A model generated the notes under the pieces. It saw only the letters and a list, made by a program, of their open reading frames with translations, had not been told where the DNA came from and ran no database searches. The position numbers and the translations under genes were made by a program. 36,285 nt of DNA from Bimuria novae-zelandiae CBS 107.79 (lineage: Eukaryota; Ascomycota; Dothideomycetes; Pleosporales; Didymosphaeriaceae). Location of the stretch: NCBI GenBank assembly GCA_010015655.1, contig ML976684.1, positions 97,890 through 134,174 of the forward strand, written 5' to 3'. Below, in pieces: positions 8,798 to 17,331 of this stretch. The first letter of the stretch is position 1. Each line of letters starts with the position of its first letter.

Positions 8798-10909
8798 GTG
8801 TCCGTGCACTCAACGCCCGGATTCAGTTAACGCCCCACTAAACACCATAACACCTTAATTAAAATAACGCTATATGTCTAACATAATTACTATTATTATT
8901 TTATTTTATAGTAGAGTGCTACATTAATGCTTACGACTAACCTACACTATTTATATTTATATAGAAGCTTAACGTTGCGGCCGCACCGCGTAGTTTTAGT
9001 TAGAGCTACTAATGTGGCACCTAAGGCGTCTGCAGTAAGTACAGCGTTAACTACACGTTTTTAACGCTTATTACTTTATATAAATAGCTAAGAGGCCTTT
9101 CTCTTACCCTTTTAGGCAGATTATAGAGCTTTTGCTACGTCACGAGCCTCCTTTTCGCGAGCACGCTCTGCTGCCTTCTCAGCCCTCTCCTTCTCTCTGG
9201 CTACCTTGGCTGCCTCCCGCGCCACACGCTTCTCCTTTATAATTTTCTTTTTACACAGCTTAGCTACCTTCCTTAACTTAGCTATCTTAGCTTTTTAAAG
9301 TCTCCGCTCCTTCTCTTCTTACTCCTTTATAGACTAACGTACACGTGCCTCCCTAACCTTCCTTAGTAACTAGAAAACTACACCTTTATAGTATTCTTAA
9401 CGTTACTAAAGGTTAAGAGGCTTGCCCTTTTTTTTATACCTCTTCTTAACTAATAGCGCCTCCTTTAGCCTGTTAATTTCATGGCGAAGGAGCTTATTTT
9501 AAACAGAGATGTGGTGGAGTAAGCGGCTAAGCTTCTGCGCGTCCTTACTGCTCTGGTCCTCTACTGCAGATCGCACAAGGCGATCCAGTTTACGCCAGTT
9601 AGATCCGCTAAGTGCTAACGTAGAGCTCTCTCGCGATACCTGCTCATCTAGGGTGGTGTTAGTGAACCTTTTAAGTATAACCTCTAGATTAAATGGTGAT
9701 ATACTAGTTACTTTAAAAAAGACTTGAGTATTATCTCCTCCTTAAAGGAGCTTATCCACGCTTTCTAAAAAAGGGGGAAGAAGTCGCCTTTCTTAATTAG
9801 AAGCAGGCCTTAGCTCTTTTAGAGGTAGGTTATAAGCTTAGCTAAGTAGGCTAATAAGAGAGGCTTAAAGAGCACTATATTAAGTGGCTAAAGGGTGTAG
9901 GTTAAATAAGGGGGTAAGATAGCTAGGAGAATCCTATTCTAATTATAATAGTTAATAAAATCTATAGTAACATGGGATCCATAGCCATTAAGGATAAGTA
10001 GCTAGTAGGATCGTCGAGCTTTTGCCTTTGTATAGCGATTAAACACCTGCTCAAGCCAGGCAAGGCCGATATCGTTATTTGTCTAGCCTAACGGCAATAA
10101 GGTGATGTGCACGCCATGCTTTCCTGCCTTAATATCCTTAACCTAGCTTGATTGTATAGCCTTGTTAGTAGCCTAATAGATAAGGCTTAGTGGCAAGGCT
10201 GCTCCATCCGCGCATACACATGCTAGGATGGTAATCCATTCACGAGACCCATCTTGGAGAGATGCTCTAACCTCCTTCTTCTCCCACATCCGTCTGCTGA
10301 ACACCCGTTTTAATCTACTAATAATACTAATCAAGCAGCCCTTTTTATCTATATTATATATATAACAAGGCTTAATGTCGTATTCCTTTATTTTGTCACG
10401 TAGGAAGTTAAAATATAGGCTATATTTATCCTCTAAGTTAGCGTTATAGCAATTGCTATCTATACTAGCTGCCTATTAAGAAATTAGATAGATACTATAT
10501 TAGTTAATAAAGCGCGTAACCTAGCTCTCGCTTACTAGCTCCTTAGCTATTGTTAACGCGAAATTTTGTATTATCTCTTTTATAGGTGGCAAGTAACGCG
10601 CGGTAAGCCCTTCTATATAGGTAATAAGCTCTTACTCTTACTAGGGACTAAGTTTCTGTTAGTTAAACCCTATAGTAGTATGCGACGTTTAAATTGCTTA
10701 GTGCCTTCGCGATAGTGTACTTTAATTAAGGCTATACTTACTAGCTACTTTAGTATAAGAAAATAATTCTCTAGGTCTTAGTAATTCTATTTCTTTAATT
10801 ACAGCCGTAATTAAGCTTATGTTAGTGGCGTTATAGCACGTTGAAAGTTGGGGTGGTTTGTGTTCCGCGGGGCGTTGACTGAATCCGGGCGTTGAGTGCA
10901 CGGACACGT
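8798..10909 (-). mobile_element. Pogo/Fot1-like DNA transposon 2
   Basis: Inverted repeats at about 8798-8845 and 10860-10909 share the tip GTGTCCGTGCACTCAACGCC. The right end is followed by TA (10910-10911) and the host exon. The element is about 2.1 kb and related to element 1 throughout (same HTH and DDE order, similar C-terminal tail), but its inverted repeats match element 1 only over the outer 12 bases. Its left end is short by about three bases relative to the right and abuts element 1 with no host DNA between. Confidence 0.88.
8947..10826 (-). pseudogene. Broken pogo/Fot1-family transposase (element 2)
   Basis: From 10826 down there is an HTH start (ELFSYTKVASKYSLN then stop), followed by a core region with many stops. 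Recognisable islands include RRMWEKKEVRASLQDGSREW and LLILNGYGSHVTIDFINYYN, where the normal Asp of the ILDG motif is Asn, and PLNIVLFKPL, where the third catalytic Asp is also Asn. The frame ends with a Lys-rich tail and NVKLLYKYK. It is more decayed than element 1, with no open segment above about 80 codons, so it is dead. Confidence 0.83.
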
Positions 10910-10911
10910 TA

Positions 10912-13085
10912 CGAGTTCCTGCCGCGCGACCATGGGCGCCAAGCCTCCGCGTGTACAAGCACGTCTTCTACTCAACAACGACAAAGACCGACAAACATGG
11001 TAAAATCGATGAAAATCCATCCGGTTTCCCGCCCAAAGAGCTCGATGTTGATGCCCTGGAAGCACGCATGAAGTACCTCACTGGCGATCACGGAACATGG
11101 GACCACGACAAGCTGAATAAACTCATCTACAGTACGCGTAAATAGAGTGAAGTCTGCTCAAGATCGTTGATGATGTTTAGATGATTGCTTGCTACCTCCA
11201 GAGACATGGGCTGGCTTCGCGGACTATGCAGCCGGCGGCATGCGACCTGATGGCGGCAAGCCTTCCTTCCCGCTGATGACCGCAGAAGAGATCAAGCTCA
11301 CAGAGATCCCTTACAACATCTGGGCCCCCGAGCCATATAATACGCTCGGCTATTCGTGTATGGAAAAGGTAATGCCCATCTATTTACACGATGATACGGG
11401 TTCCGCGGACTCACCTTGGGCGTGGACACCCGCCAGGCTCCACGTGCTAAGAGCGAAAATGTGGCACGGAATGGTCCCGATTAGCCGCGAGCGATGGCTC
11501 GACAAGAAGCTGGATGATCCGAAGAATTACAGAATGTTCTTTGAGATAGTGCAGGATATCCTGGCGATATTTGTGTGGCTCAACCAAGAGGTGACACTGG
11601 GCCGCATGCGCCAGGGATTCAACAAGATTGTTGGCGCGCACGTCGAATTTGAGCGTGCTGCAAATCTTCGGCGCGAACAGATGGGTGAAAAAGAGAAGCT
11701 GAACTTGGCGGGGATGTGGGCAGAGTACTATCAGTCTATCATATCAACTATGTGCAACCGCACGTATCAGTGGCTCGTCGACCGTGTGGACGAAGTGCAG
11801 ACCCGCGCTTTTATGGAGTACACAGTTGCGTTGGAGAAAGCGGGTGACGACCCGGAAGCCATCGGCCTCGCAGGCCAAGCGTTCATCGAATGTGTCCAAG
11901 ATCTTAACATCATCATCACAAGGGCAGATCAAGTTCTCGCCGTGCCAATGATCGGATTCGAGGGCTACAAGGCTTCCAACAGTTTGTTTGATCAATCGCT
12001 AGCCGTGCGCGAAAACATGTGGGCAAAGATGGCCGAAACGAAGGACTGGTCTTACTTGACCAAAGTTTTTGATGCGAGAGATAACGACAGTCCAGAGAAC
12101 CTGAAGCCGATGAAGATACAAGACTACGTGGATGAAATGAAAAACGGACCCAAGCCGGCGCCTCCGAGATTCCGAGATTTTGAAGCGTTCATCGGATTCC
12201 ACCATGAGGGGAAGCGGAACAGAGCTGAGATCAGGAAAGCGTTTTGTGGAGAGACGAAACCGCTCGGTGAAGAGTATTGGATCACTGTTCTCAAAGAGCG
12301 AAACGAGTTCTACCTTAAGAACGGAAAGGAGCGTGAGACTTGGAACCACAAGTGGGGTTTTGTGTGCTATCGGTTGACTTACGATCAGAGTGATGAGGAG
12401 TGGGCTAACTTCAAGAATAAGTTTGAAGCCGACGTGTTCAGGTCTGGAAAGTGGATCGAAGGGTATGACACTATCGCAGACAAAGCTGGCATGGAGTACA
12501 TCGACGGGAGGGATGTCGGTATCCCCAAGGATGATATCGAGGCAGCGAAGAAGTACGTCAACCCCCAGTGCGCCAAGACTAATACTCACAGAGTCTAGGC
12601 ACTTCAAATCCACATACACCGTACTTCCCACGCTCGGGCGCCTCTGGACCAGCGACTTCCTCGTCATTGACCGGCAATGCTACGATTCCCACATTAAGCC
12701 CCTGCACAAAGATATCCGTCCCCCACTACCATACGAACCGTGCTTCGGCGACCTCGGAGGCTATGTTCGACTCATTGATACGATGACGGACAAATACGCC
12801 CCAGACTTTATCGAAACCATTGCACCGGGATACACGGGCAACATGAGGGTTTTATCCAGCTTGTTGCTAGAAGAAATGTATCCCCTGCTCGCTACTCAGG
12901 CGCTGAGACCGACGGGGCTGTGGCCGCTGGCTAGACTGCATCCGAGCGAGGTGTATGTAGGGCATACGGTTCCGGCGCAGGAGGGCTGGTGGGAGTGGAA
13001 CAGGATTAGCAAGGCGGCGTCGTTGGGGAGTTTCTTTGAGCATTTGAGGGGTAGGCAGGTGGAGATGCCTGGGAAACAAGAGTAA
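10912..13085 (+). CDS. Main body of the transposon-split gene: probable mitochondrial protein of unknown function
   Basis: Coding segments are 10912-11131, 11202-12552 and 12599-13085. The introns are 70 bases (GTACGC...CTCCAG, phase 1) and 46 bases (GTACGT, branch GACTAATAC, acceptor TCTAG, phase 2). With the 66-base piece at 4775 the total is 2124 bases, exactly 708 codons, 707 residues. I do not recognise the family. Visible features: a Trp/Tyr-rich soluble protein, a helical middle with VQDILAIFVWLNQEVTLGRM, a segment GFVCYRLTYDQSDEEWANFK, and a C-terminal part containing SLLLEEMYPLLATQALRP and GWWEWNRISKAASLG. No membrane segment is clear. An extra 81-base in-frame intron (11356-11436, GTGTAT...CGCCAG) is possible. 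The first in-frame ATG after the transposon is 11068 (MKYLTGDHG); starting there would give a protein without targeting peptide. The frames are free of stops. Confidence 0.85.
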
Positions 13086-13660
13086 CTGGGCATTTGTACC
13101 GCGGTAAGTGAGCGTCGTGAAAGAGAGGCGCAAGGAATGAGGACAAGGGAGGGCGAGGATCTTAAGGGCAGGGGGAGTACAAAGACTTTGGTATTAGGAG
13201 AAAGTGTAAGGATTCGAACAACAAGATAGGGAAAAAGCTCTCAACAACACCATACTGGCCACGTACGCGATGATCACCCACGAGACTGGTTGAATGTTTT
13301 TTGGGATGCTCCATTGGGTTTACCTCATTCACAATCTAATGCACCAAACAAAATGACCCACAGTATCACATACTATAGATACCGTCTACAAAGACGCGAA
13401 GGTTTATTGGTCGAAAAGAAACGGATCCTTCTCCAGTACCGCCCCACCGTGAGCGCACTATAGTCTTCCAACACCCAGTGAGAGTTCGGCGTAAACTTAT
13501 GTACCATGTAGCAGGCTAAGCTGAGATGACCCTAAGATGGAAGAGCTTTGGGGTCCGAGTTGTAACAGGGGGAATCTCGTACAGATCGCAGCTAAACGTG
13601 TGGCCAAAATCCAATGTCCAAGTCGCACGTTGTACAGGAGCATTTTCTGCGTTACCCAAC
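13086..13660. other. Intergenic region between convergent genes
   Basis: This is the 3' flank of the + strand gene ending at 13085 and of the - strand gene ending at 13661. No credible coding frame, repeat or RNA gene was seen. Confidence 0.5.
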
Positions 13661-14190
13661 TCAATACCATCCTTTCTTAGATCCACCGGGCGCCTGACTA
13701 CGTGTAAAGCTAACTTCCGGACTATACTCACAGAATTCATCAATCACGGTCTCAAACAAGGCGTGAAGGTACATACCGCTCTCTTCCATAGATCTGCCTA
13801 TACGTTGCTTTAATCCTTGCTCTCACTATCTCCGTCAGCTCATCTCAACGCATAAGTTTCACAGGGCAAACAAAGCTACTCACGGCCTTTAGTTGCACCG
13901 TCCAACTCGTTGTTCACCGGTCCATCTCTATTTATACTCTCTATCTCAGCGAGCGTCGCTTGGAATGGCTCTCCCATCGACCATCCATACAGGCGTCTTT
14001 CTTTGATGAAATCAGCTACGTCAGGGTAATAGCCGCAGAAGTGCTTTCTAACGTACCCCGTTTGGTAGGGTGAGGGGCCTTCCTGGATTGGTTTGCGGTC
14101 GTCGGTGTAAGATACTTCGATGGAGCTTGTTGGATCGAATCCGGGGTAATGGACTTCGACCCAGTAGGGGACACCATAGCGGTAGGACAT
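13661..14190 (-). CDS. Small hypothetical protein, three exons
   Basis: ATG at 14190 begins MSYRYGVPYWVEVHYPGFDP. My model has exons 13884-14190, 13777-13825 and 13661-13721. Intron 1 (58 bases) has GTGAGT, a GCTGACG branch and ATAG; intron 2 (55 bases) has GTATGT and ATAG. Phases agree and the total is 417 bases, 138 residues, ending GGSKKGWY. The protein is rich in Tyr, Gly and charged residues and has no signal peptide, membrane segment or motif I recognise. Without splicing, exon 1 alone would stop after 104 residues. It lies just downstream of the BTB locus on the same strand, 143 bases from its last fragment, so it could be linked to it. The first exon is well supported; the small exons are inferred. 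Confidence 0.5.
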
Positions 14191-14333
14191 GTCTTGATCT
14201 TACGCTACTCTGGGAGTTGGTTTCTTGTAGTTAGGGCTTTCGGTACTGTTACTGAGGAGTCGAGAATGTGTGTTGTGGTATGCAGTGTGGAAATGTGTGT
14301 GCCGGGGCTGGCCTTTACATAGAAGTCCCATCG

Positions 14334-14718
14334 CTACGATGAAGGCCCACGACTGAAGTACGGATGCCAGCGATACCGGACACTTTCCATTGCTGACGTG
14401 AATTGTACGTTGGAAACAGATGTGAAGTCTGAATTTTCAGTTTGCACTAAGCCCGCCTCGAACATGTATCCTTCATCCTCTGTATTGAAGTATGCAATCT
14501 TCGGAAGCATCAAGGGGCCCGTTTCTGTCTCAGCCTCGACCTCAATGTATGCCACCTGGAATGGCCTTCTCTATCCTCTTACGCTTCATCGCTCTCGTCG
14601 TCATCAAGACCGTGACCGACCCAAAACTTTCTCCCAACTCTGGATCTTCGTCCAATCGTTCTTCCTTGATTGATACGGGCAAAGCGTTCTCGACCCTCGG
14701 TGCAATCTTGTTGTCCAT
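14334..14718 (-). pseudogene. Downstream coding fragments of the BTB locus, frameshifted
   Basis: From 14718 the frame reads MDNKIAPRVENALPVSIKEE and continues through a basic stretch (MKRKRIEKAIP) to a stop near 14540. Only 7 bases separate its ATG from the stop of the BTB frame, and both are in the same frame. Coding-like sequence then continues one base over as VAYIEVEAETETGPLMLPK down to RWHPYFSRGPSS and a stop at 14334. Either an intron of about 55-61 bases joins the frames (donor GTCACG or GTCTTG, acceptor TTCCAG), making this a separate small gene, or it is the tail of a BTB gene with a stop and a one-base insertion. Confidence 0.45.
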
Positions 14719-14724
14719 CAGTGA

Positions 14725-15291
14725 TTAGCAGACCCTTCTAGCTTCAGCATGTCCAATGGCATAGGCCTGGAACTCGCCCGTCAAGTCCGTCAGTTTATTC
14801 CAGAGATGGTACGAGTTCTTCATCCACGCGCGGTCCCAGACTGCACCGAACGTGGCCAGCATACGACGCAGATCTCGGTCCTCCTGGTTCTTATCGGACC
14901 AAGATTGGGTCAAGGTGGCCCCCTTCCAGACATGCTCGACGAGGTGCACAAATTCCCCGATAGTGAAAGGATTGGACTCTGGCACTAGTATGCCTCTCAG
15001 CATCGTCTGTGCCTCTTCCTTAAGGAGGGGAAAGTCCAAATATTTGGCTAGCTCGTACATCTTGAAGTGAAACATGGCGCGACAGTACTTGTATTTGTTG
15101 GTGGCGTCAGCTTCGTTGTATTTGGCGGCTTGATCGACATACTTGACGGTAAAGGGTTGTTTCAAAGTGTACCTGCCGCGGTACATGAACTCCACAGCAG
15201 CTTCGATTACAATTCCGCCGTAGATGGCAGGCAGTTGGATAGTATTCTTCCCGGCCTTGATCTGTTCGGAAAGCATTGACCTCATAGACAT
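14725..15291 (-). CDS. BTB/POZ-domain protein core, possibly truncated
   Basis: From ATG 15291, 188 residues. The segment AGKNTIQLP, then VIEAAVEFMYRGRYTL, then CRAMFHFKMYELAKYLDFP and LKEEAQTML matches the second half of a BTB/POZ fold in the form common in filamentous fungi, where LP, a (L/M)Y-G-Y strand and a 'Y.lA..l....L...A' helix recur. BTB proteins mediate dimerisation or contact cullin-3; nothing here shows a partner. The first half of the BTB fold (DCTI... to the VH-type motif) is missing from this frame but is present just upstream in another frame. The frame ends RRVC at a TAA, after which coding-like sequence continues. The gene may be a pseudogene. Confidence 0.6.
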   Translation of the reverse strand: MSMRSMLSEQIKAGKNTIQLPAIYGGIVIEAAVEFMYRGRYTLKQPFTVKYVDQAAKYNEADATNKYKYCRAMFHFKMYELAKYLDFPLLKEEAQTMLRGILVPESNPFTIGEFVHLVEHVWKGATLTQSWSDKNQEDRDLRRMLATFGAVWDRAWMKNSYHLWNKLTDLTGEFQAYAIGHAEARRVC

Positions 15292-15461
15292 ACGCAGTGG
15301 TATTCTACGAGATTCAAGGGCGATGCCCTGGCCGGGTTAACCCGCCATTGCATGTCACTAGGGCCACGAATAGTGCAGTCATTTCCGTAATCCTGCTGAG
15401 CGAGCAGGTCCGCCAAACTTGGGCTTGACAGCGCGAGTAGCGTAGCGAAGTGGTGTCGGCT
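15282..15461 (-). pseudogene. N-terminal BTB fragment in a shifted frame
   Basis: On the minus strand the frame from 15461 reads SLADLLAQQDYGNDCTI, then MQWRVNPARA, and stops at 15282. The word order 'D-C-T-I ... W-R-V-N' fits the first beta strands of a BTB domain, which the neighbouring BTB frame lacks. The two frames are offset by one base, and adding one base after the AGGGC near 15325 would make them continuous. No ATG precedes it before an in-frame TGA at 15462-15464. I infer a frameshifted or sequence-error-affected N-terminus; an unseen upstream exon is the alternative. Confidence 0.4.
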
Positions 15462-15971
15462 TCAGCGTGTCGCGAAGGAGTTGATGACAGCGACGCGACC
15501 GTGCGGAGCGTGACCGCAAACGCAGCTGCCTCGCTTATAGAAACGGGAAAGAACCTCCATTAAATCTACTGTGCCCAATATTATCAACTGTATATATATT
15601 TTGGAATTGAACTAAGTGTTACCGATCAGTACTTGGTGCCTGTTGTTGGTCTAGTTTTTTTTCGCAGAAATGCCGCGAGGTCTATACGACGTGGATGGAC
15701 ATCCCTCCCGAGCAAGATGATAAACACAATGCAGGCTACCATCGAACACCCGTTGATTTTTGCTTGGCAAGCACCTGCGTTCGAACCCCGCCTGGGACTT
15801 TTTTTTGCCTCTGTTTCTGGGGGCTGGGAAGTTAGTGCTGCGCTCTGACCTATCTCTATTGTATTAATTAAAATCTAAAAATTTAGCTGCTTATCTCGTA
15901 ATCGTCTTACGCTAGGACACGTAATACGCTTGACGACTTCCTCCTGTACGTAGTCTTAAGCCCATCCCACA
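15462..15971. other. Intergenic region with a B-box-like motif
   Basis: No gene is supported. The left half is normal in composition and may hold the BTB promoter. At about 15779-15810 there is GCGTTCGAACCCC followed by T8, like a pol III B box with terminator, but no tRNA fold was found. At 15855-15930 a short AT-rich patch may be an old transposon scrap. Confidence 0.4.
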
Positions 15972-16685
15972 TCACCTACCCTTCCCCTTCACCCTCTCAT
16001 ACATCCCAAACTCAAACCTCACCCCTTTCTCCTCTACCGCCTCCACCTTCTCCCCCGTAAACTCCTCCAGTCCCTCCCGACTACTCCTCTTCCACGTCTC
16101 ATCCTTATCCAATTCCACCGAGAAGAAAGTGTCGCACTCGAACTCATTCTCTATCTTCGTGAGCAGCACGCGATCCGTCTGCGACAACTTCAGCGCCGCA
16201 TCGTATATCGTCGCGCCACCAATTACAAACACCCTCTCGACCTCCGGCTGCCCTTGTCTGTCTTCCTCACCCTCGCCATCAGCATTGACCGCTTGTGCGT
16301 TCAACGCCTGCAACCTCTCCACCGCCTCCGTCACACTCCCCACCACAATCGGGCCCTCGACCGCACCTTTCTTCTTCGCCGATGGGAACGCTTCCGGTTT
16401 CCGCGTGACAACAACATTGAGACGGCCCTCCAGCGGCCGGAAGCGCTCTGGAATGCTATCCCACGTCTTCCGCCCCATAACCACGGTGTTTACCCTCTTC
16501 CTGCCATTCTCCCTTTCCGGAGCATCCGTACGAGGGGGTACGCGCATCGTCACGCGCTTGAAGTATCCCATTTCCTTCCGCAATTGCGGCCACGGTAGAG
16601 TGCCCGCTTTGCCGATGCCGAGAGAGGGCGTCGCGGCGAGGATGAGGGTGAGGGAGAGCGGTGGAGCGGAGGACGGTGGTGACAT
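15972..16685 (-). CDS. DFR1: Dihydrofolate reductase
   Basis: An intronless frame of 237 residues from ATG 16685. The enzyme reduces dihydrofolate to tetrahydrofolate with NADPH, supplying one-carbon carriers for thymidylate, purine and methionine synthesis. Diagnostic motifs are all present: the Met20-loop region IGKAGTLPWPQLRKEMGYF with the catalytic acid at Glu38, the NADPH-binding MGRKTWDSIP (70-79), RLNVVVTR (88-95), and VFVIGGATIY (152-161) near the nicotinamide site. Two inserts relative to bacterial enzymes (residues about 50-64 and 130-150, charged) are usual for fungal DHFRs. It lies downstream of the PSY2 gene on the same strand, with 646 bases between; nothing suggests they work together. 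The sequence is intact. Confidence 0.96.
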   Translation of the reverse strand: MSPPSSAPPLSLTLILAATPSLGIGKAGTLPWPQLRKEMGYFKRVTMRVPPRTDAPERENGRKRVNTVVMGRKTWDSIPERFRPLEGRLNVVVTRKPEAFPSAKKKGAVEGPIVVGSVTEAVERLQALNAQAVNADGEGEEDRQGQPEVERVFVIGGATIYDAALKLSQTDRVLLTKIENEFECDTFFSVELDKDETWKRSSREGLEEFTGEKVEAVEEKGVRFEFGMYERVKGKGR

Positions 16686-17331
16686 TGCGGCAGCGTTGGA
16701 GTTTTGAGAGGGATTGGAGGCGGAGGAATCTATATTGGTAACAGCGAGACCGGTCTTTTTTTTTGTTGACGGGAAAGCTGCGAGCTTGTGGGTCGACGTT
16801 GGCTAATGCAGGACCGATGTTCGTGCTGAAGCTTGGACAGCGGGGCGTGAAAACGCGCTAAAGCAAGACGCGTGTGAGCGTGACTATGCCAACCACACGC
16901 ACACGTCATGGGTGCCTCCCTGGCATATCGGAACCTGTATGCGGCCTCGTAGTAAGGTTTTGCATTTTCAAAGGACAGTTTGGAGAGTCAAGGCAGAGTT
17001 CAATTGCGCTACCTCCAACCCCAAAATTGCGTACAAAAACCGTCTATATCAATGATTCGAGCCCGCCATCGCTCGCCTCCTCCGCTCGTATATGAACCTA
17101 ACGCAGATATATGATACACGGCCCAAACTTGGACCGGTCACAAGGATCCAACTAACGTTCCACCACCGTCATGCAAATCCACCATCAGAACGCCGTAATG
17201 ACACCGCCAATGCCGCATTCTCACCCAGTCATACAACTCATTCCCGTTCCAGGGGTATCTCGTGAAAAGGTAGCAGCAGAAATGTGAAGTTGTTTTTCGC
17301 TTGGGATGAGGAAGGATGCCATCGAATCGCA
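16686..17331. other. DHFR promoter and PSY2 3' flank
   Basis: The region separates two genes on the minus strand. A T9 run lies near 16756-16764. No coding frame with recognisable content was found on either strand. The DHFR promoter should lie in roughly 16686-16900. Confidence 0.5.

Noticed and set aside
11369..11436. 68-base intron GTAATG...CGCCAG in the mitochondrial gene
   Set aside because: Removing 68 bases shifts the frame into an early stop. An 81-base alternative with donor at 11356 keeps frame and is mentioned, but is not needed.
11999..12667. 222-codon minus-strand frame in the mitochondrial gene
   Set aside because: Antisense shadow of a supported exon; no recognisable domain.
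15720..15812. A tRNA gene near 15780
   Set aside because: The T-arm does not pair well, no acceptor stem partner for CTGGGAC was found upstream, and no D-arm or A box is visible.
16129..16707. 192-codon + strand frame over the DHFR gene
   Set aside because: Antisense to an intact, clearly identified DHFR; no conserved content.
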